Source: an uncultured Erysipelotrichaceae bacterium
Lineage (GTDB): Bacteria > Bacillota_I > Bacilli_A > Erysipelotrichales > Coprobacillaceae
Reading direction: 5' to 3'
Assembly: GCA_937917505.1 (NCBI GenBank)
Contig: CALDMQ010000136.1
Span: 1-6,040 of the forward strand
Length of the DNA stretch: 6,040 nt
A program made the position numbers and the translations under genes. Below the pieces are notes generated by a model. That model saw only the letters and a list, made by a program, of their open reading frames with translations, had not been told where the DNA came from and made no database searches. Each line of letters begins with the position of its first letter. The first letter of the stretch is position 1. This document shows, piece after piece, positions 1-5,211 of this stretch.

Positions 1-716
1 CGTGACACTCGCGGTCCTATCGCTTCAATTGCACTATTACCTTGACCTTGATGTCCCGCATCTATACAAATAACCTTTCCATTAGTTAAGGCAGGTGGAA
101 CTTGTTGAATTTCCTCATGATTTTTATCAGGTATAGATTCCTTCTTTTCTTCTAACACAACAACATCAAATGATTGTTTTGTTTCATTTCCATGTTTATC
201 TTTCGAAAATACATTTACTTTGTATGTTCCCGACTTTTTCACATTGATATTTTCTTTATATGTAAAATAATTCACATCTTGATCATTTACTTCTTTTTTA
301 TACGCTATCTTCCCATCCACAGAATCACTAACAGAATCAATATTCCCTTTCACATTAAATGAAGAATTCAATTCAACAGTAATTTTCTTTTTCTTTAATT
401 TGATTCGTGGAGCCTGTGTATCCTTAACTTCCAATTTTTTTTGAAATTCTTCTTTATAGCCCTCTTGTTCAACCTCAAAAACAACAGTTTGTTCTCCAAT
501 CTTAGTCGTATCTAACATATTCATACAAGTCATTTTACCAGAACAGTCTTTAACCAAATCTTGTTCCTTGACTTTTTCTCCATACTCATAAACAGATTTC
601 TCTTGAAACGTTAATGTTATTTCAGGTTTTGGTTTTAAAAAATGCCAACCGAAATAACCAAGCATACAAATACAAGTAACACTTACAATAGTGATAATGA
701 CTTTCTTTTTCTTCAT
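1..716 (-). CDS. N-acetylmuramoyl-L-alanine amidase, membrane-anchored with Ig-like domains (3' part missing)
   Basis: The open frame runs from an ATG at 716 to the left edge (238 codons, no stop), so the C-terminus is missing. GGAGG at 725-729 lies 8 nt before the ATG. Residues 1-5 are MKKKK and residues 6-24 form a hydrophobic helix, a signal anchor or uncleaved signal. Residues ~32-98 and ~100-189 look like two bacterial Ig-like (DUF5011-type) domains; the second has the typical DTQAP opening and SGTYKVNV...DKHGNET ending. A polar linker follows (~190-212). Residues 214-238 start an Amidase_3-type zinc amidase domain: VICIDAGH with H222 as the expected first zinc ligand, then GNSAIEAIGP. 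The other zinc ligands would lie beyond the edge. The family cleaves the amide bond between MurNAc and L-Ala in peptidoglycan outside the membrane. C58 and C64 (CSGKMTC) could form an extracytoplasmic disulfide. The amidase call rests on a short segment but the motif is characteristic. Confidence 0.82.
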   Translation of the reverse strand, partial: MKKKKVIITIVSVTCICMLGYFGWHFLKPKPEITLTFQEKSVYEYGEKVKEQDLVKDCSGKMTCMNMLDTTKIGEQTVVFEVEQEGYKEEFQKKLEVKDTQAPRIKLKKKKITVELNSSFNVKGNIDSVSDSVDGKIAYKKEVNDQDVNYFTYKENINVKKSGTYKVNVFSKDKHGNETKQSFDVVVLEEKKESIPDKNHEEIQQVPPALTNGKVICIDAGHQGQGNSAIEAIGPRVS

Positions 717-738
717 GCTTTTTTCCTCCATTTCCCAT

Positions 739-747
739 ATTTTAACA
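739..747 (-). promoter_or_regulatory. Candidate extended -10 promoter for the amidase gene
   Basis: The minus strand reads TGTTAAAAT here, an extended -10 (TGn plus TAAAAT), with the start codon about 22 nt downstream. No good -35 is present; only a T-run from the upstream terminator sits at that distance. It is plausible because the terminator just upstream would isolate this gene from the operon. Confidence 0.35.
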
Positions 748-760
748 TTTTTCATAGATG

Positions 761-785
761 AAAAAAAGCAGGTTACCCTACTTTC
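761..785 (-). terminator. Intrinsic terminator overlapping the stop of the RlmD-like gene
   Basis: On the minus strand a stem GAAAGTAGG / CCTGCTTTT closes a GTAA loop (GNRA type), with a run of seven T at 767-761. The stem has nine pairs, two of them G-U wobbles. The TAG stop codon of the upstream gene (780-778) lies inside the 5' arm. It should end the CNNM-yihY-RlmD-like operon. Confidence 0.65.
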
Positions 786-2082
786 TATGTAATTTCACAA
801 TTGTATCAAATTTTGTTGTATTTGGATTAGTATCTAAAGGAATCATTGTTTCAACATGATAATATTTAAATAATTCTTGAATATCTTTAGCAATTGCAGA
901 TGGATGATCACTTACATAAATCACATCTTTCACTTTAGATAAAATCAAACTTTGTTTCATTGCATTTGTTAATCCTTCACTTCTTATCACAACATAATCA
1001 AACTGTCTTTTCTTACATTGTTGAATCATTGCCTCATCAACATTCTTACATATAAATTCCACATGATCTTTATGTAAAAACTTTGCATTATCTTTTGCAT
1101 CTTTGATATGATAATTCTTTTCATCAATAGCCACAATCTTATTATCCATTGATAATTCCATTAAACCAATTCCACAATGAATAGATAAAACAGATACACC
1201 ACTTGGAATCATATCTTTTATCATTTCCATCTTTTTCATTTCCATTTGTGGATAAAGTGGAAATTGTGATTTAATTGAATATACATAATTTTGATCAAAA
1301 CATTGATAAGAAACCGTTGATTGTCCATAAACTTTCTTATATCCTTGTAAATCAAATTCTTGATGACGTGTTGTATTGATTGTATAGTAAATACTTTTTA
1401 CTTCTTGAATTTGACTCACTGCTTCAATAACATCTTGAGATAAACCATCTTCACCAGTCACAAAAACAATTTGAATCTGTCCATCAATATTTCTAATCTT
1501 TAAAAAACGCATTCCTTTTTTTACTTTATCATTATAATCTCTCACTTTATACTCATTTAAAATGTTCTCAATTTTCACAAGACACTCATTGATTAAAGGA
1601 TCTTGCATTGGACAACCACTCATTAAAGTCAAATATTTAGATTCTCTTTGATAAATACCAACATTAACTTTTCCTTTAAAATAAGCCACAGGTAACTCTA
1701 CAACATGACGATAACCCCTTCTCGATTTTGCTTCTACAGTTGGTTGAATAGGCAATGCTTCAACGTCAAAATCTGTAAACTTTTTAAGAGCATCTTTTAA
1801 AACACCTTTTTTATAAGGAAGTTGTTGATTATATGCATAATTTGTAAAAGCACAACCCTGACAAAATTTATCTTCTTTACATATAGATTTCACGCGATAA
1901 GGAGATGATTCAAGACAACTCACTAAACGTCCTTTATAATACTTAGGATTTGTACTAACAATTTCAACTTCTACAATTTCACCAGGTAATGCTCCTTCTA
2001 CAAAACAAATCTTACGATCAATATATCCAATACCCTCTCCATTAATCCCTAATTTCTTAATTTCTACTTTCTCTTTTCTCAT
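778..2082 (-). CDS. RlmD/TrmA-family RNA (uracil-C5)-methyltransferase homologue with degenerate active site
   Basis: A 434-residue protein, close to the usual family length of about 430-460. Residues ~3-55 form a TRAM RNA-binding domain. C68, C74, C77 and C157 reproduce the 4Fe-4S ligand pattern of RlmD (C-x5-C-x2-C plus a distant Cys). A Rossmann-type domain follows, with motif I degraded to VLSIHCGIG (298-306) and an acidic residue at D320. Family members transfer a methyl group from SAM to uracil C5 in 23S rRNA or tRNA using a catalytic Cys and a general-base Glu. Here the usual YVSCNP reads YVSDHP (D392 replaces the Cys), the HVET base motif reads KFDT (D426), the DPPR segment reads IRSE (366-369), and no clear SFFQxN segment is seen near 274-282. 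The frame is continuous to the C-terminus, so a frameshift does not explain this. It is probably a non-catalytic or altered paralogue; a normal RlmD/RlmCD would be expected elsewhere. The gene overlaps the yihY-like gene by 26 bp. Confidence 0.85.
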   Translation of the reverse strand: MRKEKVEIKKLGINGEGIGYIDRKICFVEGALPGEIVEVEIVSTNPKYYKGRLVSCLESSPYRVKSICKEDKFCQGCAFTNYAYNQQLPYKKGVLKDALKKFTDFDVEALPIQPTVEAKSRRGYRHVVELPVAYFKGKVNVGIYQRESKYLTLMSGCPMQDPLINECLVKIENILNEYKVRDYNDKVKKGMRFLKIRNIDGQIQIVFVTGEDGLSQDVIEAVSQIQEVKSIYYTINTTRHQEFDLQGYKKVYGQSTVSYQCFDQNYVYSIKSQFPLYPQMEMKKMEMIKDMIPSGVSVLSIHCGIGLMELSMDNKIVAIDEKNYHIKDAKDNAKFLHKDHVEFICKNVDEAMIQQCKKRQFDYVVIRSEGLTNAMKQSLILSKVKDVIYVSDHPSAIAKDIQELFKYYHVETMIPLDTNPNTTKFDTIVKLHRK

Positions 2083-2860
2083 CTTCTATTCTCCTTTCAT
2101 GCAAAATATGCGTTACATATAAACCAATATAAAATATTTCTGCTGCCCAATCAAATACAAATAATATAACAATAATAGATGCCAATGGTCCATATACAGA
2201 TTGAAAATCAGCAAACTGAAAATAAATATTCAAACAATAATACAAAACAAGCATCAACGCTGCTGCAATCATTGCCCCTTGAAAAGCATCGCGATAACGA
2301 ACACGAACACGAGGAACAATCAAATAAATAGACATTAAGCAAAACGCTATCATAAAATATAATATAATATGTCGAATCCCAAATAAAGGATACAAAATAT
2401 TAAACAAATAAGCAAGTGGCCCAATCGCAATAACTGCAATAATCCCCACAAATAAAACCAATAAAATAAACGTAATCTTAAAAGTATAAATATAATAACT
2501 TAAAATACTTTCTTCTTTACTTTCGGGATACATATTCTTAGAAATTTCATAAATATTCCCAACTCCTCTAGACACAGCATAAAACGAAAAAATCATTGTT
2601 AACATAGCCATTGTACCAATTGTCCTTGATTCAAGGACATCAATAATCATTGTTGCATATTCACCCATAATATACTGACTAATCAAATTCTCAATAACTG
2701 TCATATCAATATTTAAAAACGATGTTGCTATAGCGACCATTGAACATGCCGGAATCAAAATGAGTAACAAATAAAAAGACAAAGCTGCAGCAGCATAAGG
2801 GGGAACGACCACGCGATAATCACTATATATTTTCATACACTTTTCATAGAGTTCTACCAT
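2057..2860 (-). CDS. YihY/BrkB-family inner-membrane protein
   Basis: A 267-residue integral membrane protein with about six hydrophobic segments (roughly 22-46, 80-98, 128-150, 162-183, 194-215 and 224-248). Family hallmarks are AAALSFYLLLILIP near the N-terminus, the basic loop PRVRVRYRDAFQGAM (183-197), and the YGPLASIIVILFVF segment that begins the last helix. The C-terminal tail is highly charged and cytoplasmic. The family was once annotated as ribonuclease BN; that assignment was withdrawn and its role (possibly transport) is unsettled. I chose ATG at 2860 because AGGAGG (2867-2872) lies 6 nt upstream. A GTG at 2866 is in frame but abuts the ribosome binding site and is unlikely. It is the second gene of the operon, 33 nt after the CNNM gene. 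Its 3' end overlaps the start of the RlmD-like gene and carries that gene's ribosome binding site upstream of the overlap. Confidence 0.88.
   Translation of the reverse strand: MVELYEKCMKIYSDYRVVVPPYAAAALSFYLLLILIPACSMVAIATSFLNIDMTVIENLISQYIMGEYATMIIDVLESRTIGTMAMLTMIFSFYAVSRGVGNIYEISKNMYPESKEESILSYYIYTFKITFILLVLFVGIIAVIAIGPLAYLFNILYPLFGIRHIILYFMIAFCLMSIYLIVPRVRVRYRDAFQGAMIAAALMLVLYYCLNIYFQFADFQSVYGPLASIIVILFVFDWAAEIFYIGLYVTHILHERRIEDEKRESRN
2091..2097 (-). promoter_or_regulatory. Ribosome binding site of the RlmD-like gene, inside the yihY-like gene
   Basis: The minus strand reads AAAGGAG, 8 nt before the ATG at 2082. It lies within the last codons of the yihY-like gene, whose ribosomes would pass over it. 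Translational coupling is an inference. Confidence 0.75.
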
Positions 2861-2866
2861 AGACAC

Positions 2867-2872
2867 CCTCCT
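2867..2872 (-). promoter_or_regulatory. Ribosome binding site that sets the yihY-like start
   Basis: The minus strand reads AGGAGG, six bases before the ATG at 2860 and directly touching the alternative GTG at 2866. The spacing favours the ATG. Confidence 0.75.
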
Positions 2873-2883
2873 CGTATAAACAA

Positions 2884-2910
2884 AGGAAAAACATTAATCA
2901 TGTTTTTCCT
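2884..2910 (-). terminator. Hairpin between the CNNM and yihY-like genes (possible attenuator or leaky terminator)
   Basis: A perfect 11-bp inverted repeat, AGGAAAAACAT / ATGTTTTTCCT, has a 5-nt loop and is followed on the minus strand by a T-rich tail TTGTTTAT. The TAA stop of the CNNM gene (2896-2894) lies across the loop and stem. Only three pairs are G-C, and no promoter is visible between it and the yihY ribosome binding site. It more likely tunes readthrough or protects the mRNA end than stops transcription fully. Confidence 0.45.
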
Positions 2911-4189
2911 CACCTTCATCTTCTTTCTTATCTTCCTCTTGTATTAATTCTAACTCCAATTGAACAATTCTATTCTTATCAATTTGTTTAATTGTTAATA
3001 AAACATCATCAATCTTTAAGACTTGATTCAATTCAGGAGTCCCATTACATTCACCTAAAACCAATCCACCAATAGACTCAAAATCCTCAGTTTCAAATTG
3101 TGTTAAACATGTTTCATTGACTTCATCAATATTAATACTTCCATCAACAAGATACTTTCCATTGCCTAAATCAATAATCGGAGCCTCTACTTCATCATAT
3201 TCATCATCAATCTCACCAACAATTTCTTCTACAATATCTTCAAGTGTAACAATACCACTCATGACACCGTATTCATCTAAAACAATTGCAAGTGATGTAT
3301 GATCTTTACGCATAGATTCAAATACATCTGAAATTTGATTAAACTCATAAACCACATAAGTTTCACGCATAAAATCTTTCACATCAAATTTAGATTTCAC
3401 AACCTTACCTAACATTAAATCTTTAATATGCAACACACCAATGATTTCATCATAAGATTCTGCATGAACAGGAATACGAGAAAATTGACTTTCTCTAAAA
3501 ATCTCCATTAACTCATTATATGTCACATCTTCTGGAACACTCACCACATGGATACGTGGTGTCATAATTTCTTTAATTTCTGTTTCACCAAATTCAAACA
3601 CATTATGAATCATTTCTTTTTCTTCATCTTCTAGGACACCTTCTTCATGAGAAACTGTCACAATTGTTTTTAAATCTTCTTCTGTCATAGTTGGACCATT
3701 ATCCATATTTCCACCAAACAAACGAATAATAATATGTGAAAAAACGTTTAACACCTTAACAACAGGAATACAGATAAAGCATAAAAAACGAATAATACCA
3801 CAAACCGCAAAAGTCACCTTTTCAGCATTCTTTGTTGCAAGTGACTTTGGAGTAATTTCTCCAAATATCAAAATCATCAAAGTCACAAACCCAGTTGCAA
3901 TAGCCACACCAGTTCCTTCATTACCAAACACTGAAATCATAAATGATGTTGTCAATGACGATGCTGCGATATTGACTAAGTTATTACCTATCAAAATTGA
4001 ACTTAACAAGCGATCTTGATCTTCTAATAAACGATCAATAATTTTTGCTTTTTTGTTATTATCTTCAGCTAATGTTCTAATTCTAATTTTATTGACAGCC
4101 ATAAAAGCTGTTTCACTCATTGAGAAAAAAGCTGACATAGCAATCAATAAAACAAACAATATAATCATAACTATCTGATTCGGGTCCAC
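2894..4189 (-). CDS. CNNM/CorC-type transporter (DUF21, CBS pair, CorC_HlyC domain); 'hemolysin family' protein
   Basis: A 431-residue protein with the full architecture of the CNNM/CorC (formerly HlyC/CorC) family, whose members are linked to Mg2+ export or Mg2+/Co2+ resistance. Residues ~4-157 form the DUF21 membrane domain with conserved SETAF (25-29), GNNLVN (68-73) and GEITPKSLA (110-118). A cytoplasmic pair of CBS domains follows (~208-262, IMTPR to IGVLHIKDLM; ~273-327, to DEYGVMSGIVTLEDIVEEIVGEI), which binds adenine nucleotides in the family. A CorC_HlyC domain (~337-416) and a very acidic, lysine-containing tail (417-431) end it. I chose GTG at 4189: AAGGAG (4201-4206) lies 11 nt upstream and the product begins MDPNQ, as is common in the family. 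An in-frame TTG at 4198 would have only 2 nt spacing. It is the first gene of a minus-strand operon with a good promoter. The ion specificity is inferred from the family. Confidence 0.92.
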   Translation of the reverse strand: MDPNQIVMIILFVLLIAMSAFFSMSETAFMAVNKIRIRTLAEDNNKKAKIIDRLLEDQDRLLSSILIGNNLVNIAASSLTTSFMISVFGNEGTGVAIATGFVTLMILIFGEITPKSLATKNAEKVTFAVCGIIRFLCFICIPVVKVLNVFSHIIIRLFGGNMDNGPTMTEEDLKTIVTVSHEEGVLEDEEKEMIHNVFEFGETEIKEIMTPRIHVVSVPEDVTYNELMEIFRESQFSRIPVHAESYDEIIGVLHIKDLMLGKVVKSKFDVKDFMRETYVVYEFNQISDVFESMRKDHTSLAIVLDEYGVMSGIVTLEDIVEEIVGEIDDEYDEVEAPIIDLGNGKYLVDGSINIDEVNETCLTQFETEDFESIGGLVLGECNGTPELNQVLKIDDVLLTIKQIDKNRIVQLELELIQEEDKKEDEGEEKHD

Positions 4190-4200
4190 GTATAACAAAT

Positions 4201-4206
4201 CTCCTT
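4201..4206 (-). promoter_or_regulatory. Ribosome binding site of the CNNM gene
   Basis: The minus strand reads AAGGAG. It is 2 nt from an in-frame TTG (4198) and 11 nt from an in-frame GTG (4189). An in-frame TAA at 4207-4205 closes the frame upstream, so these are the only non-truncating choices. Confidence 0.7.
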
Positions 4207-4223
4207 ATAAATAAATTTCTTCA

Positions 4224-4252
4224 ATATTAATGTAAACATAAAGAAAAGTCAA
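4224..4252 (-). promoter_or_regulatory. Promoter of the CNNM-yihY-RlmD-like operon
   Basis: The minus strand carries TTGACT (4252-4247), a 17-nt spacer and TAATAT (4229-4224), close to the housekeeping sigma consensus. The expected transcript start near 4217 leaves a leader of about 28 nt with the ribosome binding site in it, too short for a riboswitch. Confidence 0.7.
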
Positions 4253-4279
4253 ATTATCTTCTTTAATGCATATAAATAG

Positions 4280-4285
4280 TATAAT
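4280..4285 (+). promoter_or_regulatory. -10 element of the gamma-glutamyl hydrolase gene
   Basis: A perfect TATAAT lies 38 nt before the ATG at 4323. The -35 at a 17-nt distance (4257-4262, TCTTCT) is poor, so the promoter may be weak or need an activator. It sits back to back with the operon promoter; the two elements are about 28 nt apart. Confidence 0.5.
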
Positions 4286-4322
4286 CTATTTTTACAAATT
4301 ATCAATATGAAAAGAGGAAAAT

Positions 4323-4976
4323 ATGTATAAAATTGCACTCACTTCAAGAAAAACATCATCTTATTATTTTCTCTATCAAAGTTACTACCATTTTCTAACT
4401 CCTTATTTTGAGATAGAAATCATTACCCCTAGATTATCACATCAATATCAAGACATTGCCTCAAGAAATGACGCATTACTCATTACAGGAGGAGATGATA
4501 TAGACCCTAAATATTATCATCAAAAACCTCTTTCAAGGATAAGCATAGAAAATCAGACTATAGAAAGAATGGACTTTGATCTTATCAAACAATTCTACAA
4601 GCAAAAGAAAACCATCATTGGTATATGTAGAGGTATACAAGTCATTAATGTCTATTTTGGTGGTACTCTTTATCAAGATATTTTCACCCAATATCAATCA
4701 CCTCTTACTCACACACAAAATACACACACAGTTTTTCTGTCCCACTCACTTGCGCACTACTTTCCCACACCATTACTTATCAATTCCTTTCATCATCAAG
4801 CCATTCACATTTTAGCACCACAGTTTCAAATCAATGCTATAAGTGAAGATGGGATTATTGAAGGTATTGAATATCAGAACATTTTAGGGGTTCAATGGCA
4901 TCCTGAAAAAATGGATATTTTACATCAGAGACAATTTATTCAACTCGTTATTGATTTTATTCAAAAAGACACTTAA
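4323..4976 (+). CDS. Gamma-glutamyl-gamma-aminobutyrate hydrolase-like protein (peptidase C26, class I glutamine amidotransferase fold)
   Basis: A 217-residue cytoplasmic hydrolase. It shows the family signatures in order: ITGGDDIDPKYY (54-65), the nucleophile elbow GICRGIQVINV (100-110) with C102, GGTLYQDI (113-120), INSFHHQAI (153-161), and GVQWHPE (189-195) with the catalytic H193 and E195. PuuD-type members split gamma-glutamyl-GABA into glutamate and GABA in putrescine breakdown; others act on related gamma-glutamyl amides. It is somewhat shorter than PuuD (about 250 residues), chiefly at the N-terminus, but all catalytic residues are present. AGAGG (4313-4317) lies 5 nt before the ATG. 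It stands alone on this strand with no polyamine genes beside it, so the true substrate is open. The 3' end overlaps the convergent small gene by 4 bp. Confidence 0.88.
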   Translation: MYKIALTSRKTSSYYFLYQSYYHFLTPYFEIEIITPRLSHQYQDIASRNDALLITGGDDIDPKYYHQKPLSRISIENQTIERMDFDLIKQFYKQKKTIIGICRGIQVINVYFGGTLYQDIFTQYQSPLTHTQNTHTVFLSHSLAHYFPTPLLINSFHHQAIHILAPQFQINAISEDGIIEGIEYQNILGVQWHPEKMDILHQRQFIQLVIDFIQKDT

Positions 4977-4986
4977 TGTGCCTTTT
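4964..4986. terminator. Bidirectional terminator shared by two convergent genes, with both stop codons in the loop
   Basis: The plus strand reads AAAAGACAC, loop TTAAT, GTGCCTTTT. On the minus strand all nine pairs form (one G-U) and the tail is TTTTT (4967-4963). On the plus strand the same wobble becomes one A-C mismatch, with a T-rich tail TTTTCTCTT. The loop (4973-4977) contains the plus-strand TAA (4974-4976) and the minus-strand TAA (4975-4973). It should work better for the minus-strand small gene. Confidence 0.55.
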
Positions 4987-5116
4987 CTCTTAAAACCGAT
5001 ATCAATTCTTTATGTTGTTTACGTTTTTGTATCAAATAAATAATAGGAAATGTTACACAACTTGCTGCAATAATACCTAAAAAAGCCATGATTAAAGTTT
5101 GATTAATTAATTCCAT
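4973..5116 (-). CDS. Small single-pass membrane protein, 47 residues, unknown function
   Basis: The frame runs from ATG at 5116 to TAA at 4975-4973. GAGGT (5128-5124) lies 7 nt before the ATG, and an extended -10 (TGTTATAAT) lies about 26 nt upstream of the ATG. The product starts MELINQTLIMAFLG; residues ~7-29 form one hydrophobic helix containing C20 and P24. A basic, helical tail follows (IQKRKQHKELISVLREKAH). By the positive-inside rule the N-terminus is outside and the tail is cytoplasmic. I do not recognise a family. Its own promoter, ribosome binding site and terminator, and the exact fit between the two flanking terminators, argue for a real gene. It could be a small regulatory or complex-associated membrane peptide; a type I toxin is less likely, given the basic extended tail and no visible antisense RNA. 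Confidence 0.72.
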   Translation of the reverse strand: MELINQTLIMAFLGIIAASCVTFPIIYLIQKRKQHKELISVLREKAH

Positions 5117-5141
5117 GATATCGACCTCAACTTTCCATAGT

Positions 5142-5150
5142 ATTATAACA
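5142..5150 (-). promoter_or_regulatory. Extended -10 promoter of the small membrane-protein gene
   Basis: The minus strand reads TGTTATAAT, a perfect extended -10. The -35 region is only T-rich (TTTCTT-like). The transcript would start near 5135, leaving a leader of about 19 nt before the ATG at 5116. Confidence 0.6.
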
Positions 5151-5187
5151 TTCTTTCATCAAAAAGAAAGATACCTTTCATTTAAGT

Positions 5188-5211
5188 AAAAAAGCCTCAA
5201 ACGAGACTTTT
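5188..5211 (-). terminator. Intrinsic terminator of the fucO transcript
   Basis: The minus strand reads AAAAGTCTC, loop GTTT, GAGGCTTTT, then more T (T-run 5193-5188). Nine pairs form, one of them G-U. The fucO stop codon TAA (5212-5210) overlaps the first bases of the stem. Confidence 0.85.

Noticed and set aside
174..362. Plus-strand ORF of 62 codons rich in Phe, Ile and Tyr
   Set aside because: It lies wholly antisense to the amidase Ig-like region, has no ribosome binding site, and its composition is that of the complement of Lys/Glu/Asn-rich codons.
778..960. A frameshift as the cause of the missing catalytic motifs in the RlmD-like gene
   Set aside because: The frame through this region still aligns with the family's C-terminal pattern (VIYVSDHP, then NTTKFDTIVKL), so the changes are substitutions.
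3117..3302. Plus-strand ORF of 61 codons, Ser-rich
   Set aside because: It is antisense to the conserved CBS2/CorC_HlyC part of the CNNM gene, and the Ser runs mirror Asp/Glu codons there.
4199..4322. Possible riboswitch or long leader in the divergent intergenic region (a Mg2+-responsive element might be expected before a CNNM gene)
   Set aside because: The promoter at 4224-4252 leaves a leader of only about 28 nt on the operon side, and no stable stem-loops are visible.
4576..4815. Plus-strand ORF of 79 codons
   Set aside because: It is a shifted-frame shadow inside the C26 hydrolase, whose own frame carries all catalytic motifs.
5152..5171. Inverted repeat TCTTTC / GAAAGA
   Set aside because: Only six AT-rich pairs around an 8-nt loop, no T-run after it; it looks like chance in AT-rich DNA.
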